Shown piece by piece: positions 1-7,709 of a DNA stretch of 64,000 nucleotides (the stretch's first letter is position 1; the number at the start of each line of letters is the position of its first letter). The DNA is from Novosphingobium sp. (GTDB taxonomy: Bacteria; Pseudomonadota; Alphaproteobacteria; Sphingomonadales; Sphingomonadaceae), in NCBI RefSeq assembly GCF_039595395.1, contig NZ_JBCNLP010000001.1, positions 3,534,001 to 3,598,000 of the forward strand. The letters run 5' to 3'. The translations under genes were made by a program, and so were the position numbers. The notes beneath the pieces are model-generated. The model was given only the letters and a program-made list of their open reading frames with translations, was not told where the DNA came from and made no database searches.

Positions 1-946
1 CGGCTGAGGAGGCCCTCGCCAGCAGATCATCATACAGCGCCCGCCCCTTGGGCGTCAGCGCCGCGCCGCGCTGCTCGATCTCGCCAAAGCGCGCGGTGTG
101 CTGGCCGGGGGCGCCGGTGTCTCCGGCGAAGCGCACGCTCTCGGTCAGCGCCTTGAAGCTGGTCTGGCGCAGCAGGATGGGGACGGCGCGGCGCGGTGGG
201 CCTTCGATCGAGTCCTTGGTGTCGAGCCCCTGCGCCACCATCGCGGCCTGCGCGGCATCGATATCCAGCACGCGCGGGGTGAGATGGTTGATATGCGGGC
301 CCCGGAAGGCGACGATATCGGCGACCAGGCGATGGCTGGCGACAAGCCTTTCATAGGTGGCGCGGTCGACCAGCATTTCCTGATGCCAGCGGAAGGTTTC
401 GAGCAGCGCGGCGACGAAGGTGTCCACCTCGCTTTCGCTCAGACCGCCCTGCGCCTCATGCTGTTCGATCAGCGCCACGGCCTCGGCGCGGAAGATCTGG
501 CGCGTGGCGAGAATGGCGGCGGCCTCCGCGCGCAGATCGGGGTCGGCGATCAGGTCGAGCCGCAGCAAAGAGCAGAAGACGCGGAAGGGATTGCGCGCCA
601 GCGCCGCCTCGCTCACCGGGCGGAAGGCGGTGGAATGCACCGGCACGCCTGCGGGCGCCAGATCGTAATAGCCCACCGGCGCCATGCCCATCACCGCAAA
701 GGCGCGGCCCATCATCGCCAGTTCGGCGGGTGTGCCGAGGCGGATGGCGCCGTGCCGCTCGATATCGACGCGCGCGGGAGTGGAAGCGGCATCGGCGGCC
801 CCGGCATTCACCCGCGCCACGATGTCCAGCAAATCGGCGTAGAGCGGCACCTCGGCGCGATACATGGCGGAAAGCGCCGCGCAGAAGCGGGTGCGGATCT
901 CGTCGGGATCGACAAGAGCGAGGGTGGTCGGGGCAGTGTCCTTCAC
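1..946 (-). CDS. hglS: 2-oxoadipate dioxygenase/decarboxylase (HglS/YdcJ, DUF1338), C-terminus cut by window edge
   Basis: The reading frame runs from a GTG at 946 off the left edge, giving about 315 residues. The start is supported by AGAGGA eight bases upstream. The protein closely follows the E. coli YdcJ pattern: ERHGAIRLGT near residue 63, VHSTAFRP near 103, then HINHLTPR, GPPRR-VPILLRQTSFKAL and FGEIEQRG. Two His and one Glu in these motifs are the expected iron ligands of the family. Known HglS enzymes convert 2-oxoadipate to D-2-hydroxyglutarate in lysine and related catabolism. It lies last in the leftward gentisate/sulfatase gene run, 124 bp after the sulfatase, with a palindrome between, so it could be co-transcribed or separately controlled. 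Confidence 0.88.
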   Translation of the reverse strand, partial: MKDTAPTTLALVDPDEIRTRFCAALSAMYRAEVPLYADLLDIVARVNAGAADAASTPARVDIERHGAIRLGTPAELAMMGRAFAVMGMAPVGYYDLAPAGVPVHSTAFRPVSEAALARNPFRVFCSLLRLDLIADPDLRAEAAAILATRQIFRAEAVALIEQHEAQGGLSESEVDTFVAALLETFRWHQEMLVDRATYERLVASHRLVADIVAFRGPHINHLTPRVLDIDAAQAAMVAQGLDTKDSIEGPPRRAVPILLRQTSFKALTESVRFAGDTGAPGQHTARFGEIEQRGAALTPKGRALYDDLLARASSA

Positions 947-993
947 GCGGCAAATCCTCTCTGGCCGCGCGGCTTATGATGCGCGGGCCTTGT

Positions 994-1016
994 GGTGCAT
1001 CACCGCGTGATGCACC
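994..1016. promoter_or_regulatory. Perfect 10-bp palindrome between sulfatase and hglS
   Basis: GGTGCATCAC at 994-1003 is followed by CGC and then its exact complement GTGATGCACC at 1007-1016. It sits about 50 bp upstream of the hglS GTG. There is no T-tract on either side, so an operator or mRNA processing hairpin is as likely as a terminator. No regulator for it is identified here. Confidence 0.45.
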
Positions 1017-1070
1017 AGAGAGCGGCAGGTTTCAAATGGCGAAGGCGAAACTGCGACAGGCCGTGATGGC

Positions 1071-2642
1071 TCAGGAATCGAGCGCCGCCTGCACCGCCTC
1101 GGGCGAGGCCACGGGGGCCTGAGGCGGGTTGAAGCTGGGCACATCGCGGCTGTTGCGCGTGTCCTGCGGCACGCCGCTGGTGTTGATGTACCAGTTGAGC
1201 AGGCGGTCCTCCAGCGCGGCCTGATCCTTGGCCAGCGCGCGGGTGCCGATCAGGTTGCGGGTCTCGCCGGGGTCGGCCAGCCGGTCATAGAGTTCGCTGA
1301 CGCCTTGCGGGCGGTGGATATAGGTGTGGCGCTGCGTGCGTACGCTGGCGGCGCGGGCGACCAGTTCCGGATGCTGCGCGGGAAGCTGTGACTTGTAGCG
1401 ATAGAGGCCGCCGGTGGGGTTGTCGAAGGCCTGCGGCTCGTAGATGCCAAGGCCCGCCTCGGTGAAGGCGGCGCGGTTGGGGTCTCCGGGGCCGCCGTGG
1501 ATCTGCGGCAACAGGCTGCGCCCGAACTGGGTGTGATGCGGCGCGGTGCCCGCAAGGTTCAGGAAGCTGGGCAGGATGTCGTAAAGCTCGACCATATCCT
1601 GCGCGACCACGCCCTGCGGCGCTCCGGGTACGCGGCCGATCAGCGGCACATGGGTGAGGCAGCTTTCCAGCCCGCCGTGCCATTTTTCGACCAGCCCATA
1701 GTCGCCCGCGTAATCGCCATGGTCGGAGCCGACGAAGACGGCGGTGTCCTTGTCGCGCCCGGTGCGGTCCAGCGCGTCGAGCAGTTCACCCAGCAGCCAG
1801 TCGGTGTAACTGACCTGACCGTAATAGGTGGCGCGGACCTGACGGAACACCTCCGGCCCGGCCTTGTCGAGGCCGTAGGCCTTGCGGATCGCCTCATGAT
1901 AGGCAGGCTTGTTCGGCAGGCCCGGCGGGATCGGGGCGGGAATGTCGTCCGGCTTGTACATCGCCTGGAAATCGGCGGGCGCGCGATAGGGCGGATGCGG
2001 CTGGAAGATCGGCAGGAACAGGCAGAAGGGCTTGTCGCTCTCCTTGCGCTCGATGATCTCGATGGCGCGCTGGATGATGCCATAATCGCTGGTGGCGCGG
2101 CGGTCTCCCATCGGGGGGAGCAGCATGGTGACTGTGCTGCTGGTCGCCCCGGCGCGCGCGCCCGGAGCATGGTCGCCAGCCGCCGCGCCCGGGGCCGGCG
2201 GGTCGGCCCATGCCGTCAGGCTGGTGGCGAAGGTTTCGGGGGCCAGCACATCGTTCTTGCCGAAGAAGAAGGTGTCATAGCCGGACTGGCGCAGCAGGGC
2301 GAAGAGGTTGGGCTCGGTCGGCTGGATCAGATAGGAGAAGCCGCGATGGCCGGTCGCGCTGGTGGGCAGGCCCGTCAGCATCGAGCAGCGCGAGGCGGCG
2401 CAGACCGGATATTGCACATGGGCATTGGCAAAGCGCGTGCCCGCCTTGGCCAGACGGTCGAAGTTGGGGGTGCGCGTGACGGGATTGCCATAGCAGGCCA
2501 GCGCATCGGCGCGCAGCTCGTCGGGGAAGAAGAGGATCAGGTTGGGGCGCGATCCCGTGGCCGCGCGCGCCACCTGCGGCAGCAGCGAGGCGAGAAAGCC
2601 AGCACCGGCACCGCCCATGAGTGTTCGACGATCAAAGCTCAT
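1071..2642 (-). CDS. Tat-exported type I sulfatase
   Basis: This is a 523-aa sulfatase starting at the ATG at 2642, with AAGGAT seven bases upstream. Longer in-frame starts would run into the upstream gene. The N-terminus has a twin-arginine signal (DRRTLMGG, then a hydrophobic stretch ending near ARAA, about residue 28), so it should fold in the cytoplasm and act in the periplasm. The alkaline-phosphatase-fold core is visible: FFPDELRAD (metal-binding Asp near 41), CAASR at 81-85, which fits the C-x-A/P-x-R formylglycine signature, and SDHGDYAGDYG later. The substrate is unknown. Its place directly behind three gentisate-pathway genes suggests a sulfated phenolic, which is an inference from context. 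Confidence 0.9.
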   Translation of the reverse strand: MSFDRRTLMGGAGAGFLASLLPQVARAATGSRPNLILFFPDELRADALACYGNPVTRTPNFDRLAKAGTRFANAHVQYPVCAASRCSMLTGLPTSATGHRGFSYLIQPTEPNLFALLRQSGYDTFFFGKNDVLAPETFATSLTAWADPPAPGAAAGDHAPGARAGATSSTVTMLLPPMGDRRATSDYGIIQRAIEIIERKESDKPFCLFLPIFQPHPPYRAPADFQAMYKPDDIPAPIPPGLPNKPAYHEAIRKAYGLDKAGPEVFRQVRATYYGQVSYTDWLLGELLDALDRTGRDKDTAVFVGSDHGDYAGDYGLVEKWHGGLESCLTHVPLIGRVPGAPQGVVAQDMVELYDILPSFLNLAGTAPHHTQFGRSLLPQIHGGPGDPNRAAFTEAGLGIYEPQAFDNPTGGLYRYKSQLPAQHPELVARAASVRTQRHTYIHRPQGVSELYDRLADPGETRNLIGTRALAKDQAALEDRLLNWYINTSGVPQDTRNSRDVPSFNPPQAPVASPEAVQAALDS

Positions 2643-2661
2643 GGGCGGTATCCTTGTGTTG

Positions 2662-3297
2662 TTATTCCGCGTCGGGCTGGGTGGCCGGATTGGCGGCGAT
2701 AAAGGCGGGATGCGCAAGGCAGGCCTTTTCCACCGCCAGCAGCCGGGGCCAGCGCTGGACATCGACGCCAAAGCGGCGCGCATTGACCAGTTGCGGGATC
2801 AGGCAGAGGTCGGCCAGCGACACCGTATCGCCAAAGCTGAAGCTGCCCGCATAGGGCGCGATCAGCGTGTCGTAAGCGTCAAAACCTTCCTCGATCACCT
2901 GAGCAGCCCAGGCGTTCTCGTCATGGCCCAGCGCCTTGATCCGGCCCAGCACCTTCAGGTTCTGGATCGGGTGAGTGTCGCAGGCGATGACCTGCGCCGC
3001 CGCGCGCACGCGGGCGCGCATCACGGCATCCTCGGGCAGCAGCTTCGGGCCATCGTGAGTCTCGTCGAGATACTCGCAGATGGCCAGACTCTGGGTCAGC
3101 ACCACGCCGTCGATCTCCAGCGCGGGCACCAGCCCTTGCGGGTTCAGCGCCAGATAGGCCTCGGCGCGCTGCTCGCCGCTGCGCAGGCGGTAAAAGGCAC
3201 CGTCATACGCGATACCCTTCAACGCCAGCGCCACGCGCACCCGGTAAGATGCGCCCGAACGGAAAAAGCCGTGAAGCTTAGTCCCAGAGTCAGTCAT
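2662..3297 (-). CDS. nagL: Maleylpyruvate isomerase, zeta-class glutathione transferase
   Basis: This 211-aa protein has the zeta-GST layout: an N-terminal thioredoxin-like domain with RSGASYRVRVALALKG near residues 12-27, the NPQGLVPAL loop, and the QSLAICEYLDE helix, followed by a helical C-terminal domain. The family isomerises maleylacetoacetate or maleylpyruvate using glutathione. Because it sits between fumarylpyruvate hydrolase and after gentisate dioxygenase, maleylpyruvate is the likely substrate (second step of the gentisate route). The ATG at 3297 overlaps the upstream gene's stop (3290-3292) by 8 bases, indicating translational coupling. A five-residue-longer start exists but is less likely. 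maiA would be the alternative name if it serves tyrosine catabolism. Confidence 0.88.
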   Translation of the reverse strand: MTDSGTKLHGFFRSGASYRVRVALALKGIAYDGAFYRLRSGEQRAEAYLALNPQGLVPALEIDGVVLTQSLAICEYLDETHDGPKLLPEDAVMRARVRAAAQVIACDTHPIQNLKVLGRIKALGHDENAWAAQVIEEGFDAYDTLIAPYAGSFSFGDTVSLADLCLIPQLVNARRFGVDVQRWPRLLAVEKACLAHPAFIAANPATQPDAE

Positions 3298-3985
3298 TTG
3301 CCACCGGGCCAACGGTGACGGTGCAGTCGGTCAGGCCCGCAATCGAGACGTTGATGACGTCACCCGACACCACAGCGCCCACGCCAGCGGGCGTGCCGGT
3401 GTAGATCAAGTCGCCCGGCTCCAGACGGTAGAAGCGCGAGACGTAGGCGATCACTTCCTTCACGTCCCAGATCAGATCGGCCAGATCGGCGTCCTGCTTG
3501 GTCTCGCCATTGACGGTCAGCTTGATGCTGCCGCTTTCCAGCACACCGGTCTCGCTCTGCGGATGGATCAGGCCGAGGGGGCTCGACTGCTCGACATTCT
3601 TGCCGGTGCTCCAGGGGCGGCCCTTGTCGCGCGCTTCGAGCTGCAAGTCGCGGCGCGTCATGTCCAGACCGGTAGCATAGCCATAGATATGGTCGGTGGC
3701 GTTCTCTTCGGCGATGTTGCGGCCACCCTTGCCCACGGCCAGAACCAGCTCGGCCTCGAAGTGGAAGTTCGAGGTTTCCGACGGATAGGCGATGGTGGTG
3801 CCGCTGGGCACGACCGTCTCGGCCCATTTGGTGAAGAAGAAGGGCGCCTCACGCGTGGGGTCCTTGCCCATTTCGCGGGCATGGGCGGCATAGTTGCGGC
3901 CGATGCAGAACAGGCGGCGCACGGGGAACTCGTTCCCGTCGGAGGTCTTGGCCAGAATCGGCGCGGGCAGCGTGAAGAGCGTCAT
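3290..3985 (-). CDS. nagK: Fumarylpyruvate hydrolase (FAH family)
   Basis: This is a 231-aa fumarylacetoacetate-hydrolase-fold enzyme. Metal-ligand motifs are visible: FHFEAELVLAVGKGGRNI supplies the paired Glu residues, YGYATGLDMTRRD the Asp, and YTGTPAGVG the conserved C-terminal loop. In the gentisate pathway it hydrolyses fumarylpyruvate to fumarate and pyruvate, joining ring cleavage to central metabolism. The start at 3985 lies one base past the stop of gentisate dioxygenase; the longer frame reaching 4048 would run inside that gene. It overlaps the next gene (maleylpyruvate isomerase) by 8 bases. The length is typical of the short, single-domain FAH family. Confidence 0.9.
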   Translation of the reverse strand: MTLFTLPAPILAKTSDGNEFPVRRLFCIGRNYAAHAREMGKDPTREAPFFFTKWAETVVPSGTTIAYPSETSNFHFEAELVLAVGKGGRNIAEENATDHIYGYATGLDMTRRDLQLEARDKGRPWSTGKNVEQSSPLGLIHPQSETGVLESGSIKLTVNGETKQDADLADLIWDVKEVIAYVSRFYRLEPGDLIYTGTPAGVGAVVSGDVINVSIAGLTDCTVTVGPVAND

Positions 3986-3986
3986 A

Positions 3987-5033
3987 TCAAGCGTTCCATT
4001 CGCGGTAGAGGTTGAGCTTTTCCTGAGAAGCCTTGTCGGAATAGGCAAAGAGCACGAGGTCGGTGTCGGCAGAGAAGCGCACCTCCTTCCACGAGGGCAC
4101 GCAGAAGGTGTCGCGTTCCAGAAGGGCGATCTCCTCGCCGTCGATGATGACCGTGCCCATGCCTTCGCAGACGACGAAGATCGTGCCGTCGCTGGAGCGG
4201 CGGGCCTTGGTCTCGAAGCCTGCCGGGATCAGGCGGACATGCGCCGAGATCGTCGGCATGATCGATCCGCCATCGGCCGGATTGGTGAACTCCAGCGCAT
4301 GGCCGACATGGGGATCGACCTGCGCCGACTTCGCCATGGCGTCCAGAGCGGGGCGCCACTGGGCATAGGGGTAGTGGAACAAGGGCTGATGCGCGGGGCG
4401 GCGATCCGCCGCCGTGCCGCGCATCGGGCGCATGTTGTGGCCATAGCGGGCCAGCGTGTCCCCGGCGGGGGCGCTTTCGGGAAAGGCCTTGCCGTCGAAA
4501 TGCTCGGCGAATTGCGCGTCGAACAGGCGGACGGTGGGAATGTCCAGACCATCGAGCCAGATCATCGGCTGGTCGGTGGTGTTGCCATGGTCATGCCACT
4601 GGCCGCCCGGCGTCAGCACCAGATCGTATTGGCGCATGATCGCCTTTTCGCCATCGAGCGCGGTGAAGGCCCCGTCGCCCTCCATCACGAAGCGCAGGGC
4701 GCATTGGCTGTGGCGGTGGCAGGGGGCGATCTCGCCGGGCAGGATCAGTTGCAACCCGGCATAGAGGCTGGGCACGATGGCCGACTGGCCCTCAAGGCCG
4801 GGGTTCTCCAGGATCAGCACGCGGCGCTCGGCCTGCTCGGCGCTGATCAGATCGCCCGCGCGCATCAGATAGTCGCGCGCCTGATCGTAGTTCCAGCGGT
4901 GAACATGGGCAGGCGAGTTGGGCTGCGGCTTCACCAGCCCGGCCAGCAGTTCCCACAAGGGCGTCAGATTGGCGGGCGCCATTTCGGCGTACAGCGCTTC
5001 GAGTTGCGACCTCTGGTCGTTGGCAAGTGCCAT
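3987..5033 (-). CDS. nagI: Gentisate 1,2-dioxygenase
   Basis: This 348-aa bicupin enzyme opens the gentisate ring between C1 and C2 to give maleylpyruvate, using Fe(II) and O2. The N-terminal cupin shows the metal site CHRHSQCALRFVMEG (His106, His108) and GGQWHDHGN (His147, His149). The second, C-terminal cupin (about residues 255-330) has RLIPAGFETKARRSS and CVPSWKEVRFSA and lacks a full His set, as usual for the family. It is the first gene of the leftward operon and is followed by fumarylpyruvate hydrolase one base after its stop. The divergent LacI gene starts about 200 bp away, and a TAGCGCTA operator lies 100 bp upstream of this start. Confidence 0.93.
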   Translation of the reverse strand: MALANDQRSQLEALYAEMAPANLTPLWELLAGLVKPQPNSPAHVHRWNYDQARDYLMRAGDLISAEQAERRVLILENPGLEGQSAIVPSLYAGLQLILPGEIAPCHRHSQCALRFVMEGDGAFTALDGEKAIMRQYDLVLTPGGQWHDHGNTTDQPMIWLDGLDIPTVRLFDAQFAEHFDGKAFPESAPAGDTLARYGHNMRPMRGTAADRRPAHQPLFHYPYAQWRPALDAMAKSAQVDPHVGHALEFTNPADGGSIMPTISAHVRLIPAGFETKARRSSDGTIFVVCEGMGTVIIDGEEIALLERDTFCVPSWKEVRFSADTDLVLFAYSDKASQEKLNLYREWNA

Positions 5034-5132
5034 CTCGTCGATCCTCTAATCTCTTGGACTCGGGCAGGCTCTTAAGGGGCTGCGCGCAGCTTCATGTGGA
5101 GCAAGCCGCACCCCCGCGCAACCAAAAAATTG

Positions 5133-5140
5133 TAGCGCTA
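5133..5140. promoter_or_regulatory. Putative LacI-family operator TAGCGCTA (gentisate operon/lacI)
   Basis: TAGCGCTA is followed by TACC in the divergent intergenic region between gentisate dioxygenase and the lacI gene. The 12-base string TAGCGCTATACC recurs exactly at 11692-11703, and the core palindrome recurs at 11867-11874. A CG-centred palindrome is typical of LacI/GalR operators. The assignment to the adjacent LacI protein is an inference. Confidence 0.65.
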
Positions 5141-5234
5141 TACCAGAACGCCTCTTGCCACCCCCCACCCCGTTCATTTAGCGCAGCATATGACGCGGAA
5201 CCGCAGCGAAGGTTCCCAGAAATCAGGATCAGGG

Positions 5235-6278
5235 ATGGCCACAGTTACGCGCTCCTCACGCAGGTCCCGGCAGGCGGTCACCATCTCTTCGGTGGCCGAT
5301 GCGGCGGGCGTTTCGCCGATGACGGTGTCGCATGTGCTCAACGGCACCAAATCGGTGCGTGACGCCACCCGCGCCGCCGTGATGAAGGCGGTGGAGGAGC
5401 TGGGCTATGTGCCCAATGCCGCCGCGCGCTCGCTGGCCTCGGCGCGCAGCACGCGCATCGGCATCGTCTATCGCAATGCGCAGAATGCGTTTCTCTCGGC
5501 GATGCTGGTGGGCGCGCTCAACGCCGCCGCGCGCGCGGGGGTGCAGATCATCATCCGCAAATGCGACGACCTGTCCGCCAGCGCCGCCATGGAGGCGGTC
5601 TCGGGCCTGGTGCGCAGCGGCGCCAATGCCATTCTTTTCGCCCCGCCCTACAATGAGATGCTCTCGGGCACCGCCGCACTCACCAAGCTGAATGTACCGA
5701 TGGCGGCCATCGCCTGCGGGCGCCCGCTGGCCGATATGGACACGGTGGGGGTCGACGAAAAGGCCGCCGCACAGGCCATGACCGAGCATCTGCTCGACAA
5801 GGGTTACAAGCGGATCGGCTTTGTGATGGGCGCCTCGATCCACTCGGGCAGCAAGGCGCGTTTCGAGGGCTATGGCGCGGCTTTGGCGGCGCGCGGGGTG
5901 GGCATCGATCCGGCGCTGATCGCGATGGGCGACTTCAGTTTCGAATCCGGGCTGAGCGCGGGCTCATCGCTGCTCGACCTGCCCGAGCCGCCCGATGCGA
6001 TCTTCGCAAGCAATGACGATATGGCCGCGGGCGTGATCCTGAGCGCGCATCGCCGTGGCCTGCGCATCCCTCAGGATGTGGCGGTCGCGGGTTTCGACGA
6101 TGCGCCGATTGCGGTGAAGATCTGGCCGCCGCTGACCACCGTGCGGCAGGACATCGACCTGATGGCGGCGCAGGCCACCGACTGGCTGATCCAGCGCCAC
6201 CGCGACGATGAGGGCACCGACAAGGCACCGCTGTCGCAATGGGTGCCTCACACCATCGTATTGCGGGAGAGCACCTGA
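5235..6278 (+). CDS. LacI-family transcriptional regulator
   Basis: This is a 347-aa regulator. The ATG at 5235 is chosen because AGGATCAGGG precedes it; an in-frame ATG at 5190 has no ribosome site. The N-terminal helix-turn-helix reads VTISSVADAAGVSPMTVSHV, followed by the hinge helix NAAARSLAS and a periplasmic-binding-like effector domain (TRIGIVYRN to IVLREST) with DAIFASNDDMAAGV and VAGFDDAPIAVKIWPPLTTV. It is divergent from the gentisate operon and convergent with the MFS gene. The nearby and distal TAGCGCTA sites make it the likely local repressor of the whole catabolic island. The inducer is unknown, perhaps the incoming glycoside or gentisate. Confidence 0.92.
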   Translation: MATVTRSSRRSRQAVTISSVADAAGVSPMTVSHVLNGTKSVRDATRAAVMKAVEELGYVPNAAARSLASARSTRIGIVYRNAQNAFLSAMLVGALNAAARAGVQIIIRKCDDLSASAAMEAVSGLVRSGANAILFAPPYNEMLSGTAALTKLNVPMAAIACGRPLADMDTVGVDEKAAAQAMTEHLLDKGYKRIGFVMGASIHSGSKARFEGYGAALAARGVGIDPALIAMGDFSFESGLSAGSSLLDLPEPPDAIFASNDDMAAGVILSAHRRGLRIPQDVAVAGFDDAPIAVKIWPPLTTVRQDIDLMAAQATDWLIQRHRDDEGTDKAPLSQWVPHTIVLREST

Positions 6279-6296
6279 GGCGCCCTAAGAATCATA

Positions 6297-6330
6297 CTGC
6301 GGGAGGGCGCCCGAAGGCGCCCTCCCGCAG
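6297..6330. terminator. 15-bp perfect hairpin between lacI and the MFS gene
   Basis: CTGCGGGAGGGCGCC (6297-6311), loop CGAA, then the exact complement at 6316-6330. It lies in the 58-bp gap between the 3' ends of two convergent genes, where a bidirectional terminator is expected. No T-tract follows on either strand, so termination would depend on the very stable stem or on Rho. Confidence 0.6.
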
Positions 6331-6336
6331 GCCGGA

Positions 6337-7668
6337 TCACCCCCCGATGATCCGGCGATAGTCCTTCATCCCCATCCACAGCAGCACCACCGACAGCGGC
6401 GAGGCCACGGCGCAGACGATCGAGATCGCGTAATGCAGCGCCTTGGGGTCATGGAAGCCATAATCGGTCACCAGCGCGATGGCCGTGGGGCCCAGCGCCG
6501 CGCCGATCAGGTTGATCGTCAGCATATAGGCAGCCGACATCAGCGCGCGCATGCGGTTGGGGGTCAGCTCCTGAAGCGTGGCAAGGCCACCGCCGAAGTT
6601 GAAACCGGCCAGAAAGTTCATGAGGCCAATCAGCACCAGCGCCATGCCCGCCGTGGGCATCAGCGGGAAGGCGATGGTGACGGGCACCAGCGCGGTAAAG
6701 CCGATCATCGAGGCCTGCAGATTGCCATGGGCGAGGCCCCGCTTGCGCAGCCAGCTCGCCACCAGACCGCCCGTCAGCGCGCCCGAGGTGCCGCACACAA
6801 ACACCACCGGGCCATAGAGGCTGCCGACCTGCGCGGTCGTCCAGCCATAGGAGCGCTCAAGGAAGGCAGGGATCCACACCGCCGTGCCATTGCCCACCAG
6901 CACCATCAGGGCAAAGCCCAGCATGATGCCGATATAGGCCTTCGCGCGGGCACCGATATGGGCAAAGAACTGCGAAAGCGGCACGCTGTCCTGCGCGGCG
7001 GTCTTGTCACCCGCCTCGCCGCGACGCGCCGGTTCGCGCAGGGTCAGCGTCACCAGCGTGAGCAGCAGGCCGGGGATGCCCAGCAGCAGGAACACCAGTT
7101 GCCAGCCCTTCATCGCGCCCGCCAGCGGCACCATCACCGTGCCGCCCGGCGGCAGATGCGCGAAGATCACCCCGCCGATCACCAATGCCGAGGCGCTGCC
7201 AAGGTAAATGCCGATCTGATAGATGCCCATCGCCAGCGGCAGGCGGCTCTTGGGGAAATAGTCGGCCAGCAGCGAATAGGCTGCCGGGGTCAGACCGCCC
7301 TCGCCCGCGCCCACGCCGATGCGCGCGGCAAACAGGCTGGTGAAGCTGCGCGCGAAGCCGCAGAGGCTGGTCGCCACGCTCCAGACAAGGATCGCGCCCG
7401 CCACGATGTTGCGGCGGTTCGAACGGTCGGCGATGCGCGCGATGGGCAGGCCCACGGCAACATAGAACAGCGTGAAGGACAGGCCATAGAGCAGGCTGAT
7501 CGCCGTGTCCGAAATGGCCAGATCCTTCTTGATCGGCTGCACCAGCAGCGCCAGCGCCTGCCGGTCGACAAAGGCCAGCGTGTTGGCCAGCATCAGCACG
7601 ATGGCCACCCACCAGGCGCGTGCAGGCGACGGCCAGGGCTTTTCAGAGGCGGAAACAGGTTCGGACAT
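6337..7668 (-). CDS. MFS transporter (spinster-like)
   Basis: This is a 443-aa, 12-helix major facilitator. Helix 1 (WWVAIVLMLANTLAFVDRQALAL) carries the family FVDRQ signature. The loop 2-3 motif is GLPIARIADRSNRRNIV, and helix 5 has GVGAGEGGLTPAAYSLLADYFP, typical of the spinster-like anion transporters common in sphingomonads. The ATG at 7668 is preferred over an adjacent TTG at 7671. It probably brings the aromatic acid or glycoside across the inner membrane. Downstream of the TonB receptor and the DUF1593 gene, it completes an outer-to-inner membrane uptake chain. A TGTAGC half-site lies just upstream, too weak to call an operator. Confidence 0.88.
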   Translation of the reverse strand: MSEPVSASEKPWPSPARAWWVAIVLMLANTLAFVDRQALALLVQPIKKDLAISDTAISLLYGLSFTLFYVAVGLPIARIADRSNRRNIVAGAILVWSVATSLCGFARSFTSLFAARIGVGAGEGGLTPAAYSLLADYFPKSRLPLAMGIYQIGIYLGSASALVIGGVIFAHLPPGGTVMVPLAGAMKGWQLVFLLLGIPGLLLTLVTLTLREPARRGEAGDKTAAQDSVPLSQFFAHIGARAKAYIGIMLGFALMVLVGNGTAVWIPAFLERSYGWTTAQVGSLYGPVVFVCGTSGALTGGLVASWLRKRGLAHGNLQASMIGFTALVPVTIAFPLMPTAGMALVLIGLMNFLAGFNFGGGLATLQELTPNRMRALMSAAYMLTINLIGAALGPTAIALVTDYGFHDPKALHYAISIVCAVASPLSVVLLWMGMKDYRRIIGG

Positions 7669-7709
7669 CAAGGCTTCCCGTGAAATTTTGTAGCATCACC
7701 GTAGAGCGT

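Noticed and set aside
98..979. 293-codon plus-strand frame at the left edge
   Set aside because: Antisense to hglS, which matches YdcJ along its length.
7678..7702. Possible fourth LacI operator upstream of the MFS gene (TGTAGC half-site)
   Set aside because: Only one half matches TAGCGCTA and there is no palindrome, so it is not listed as a site.
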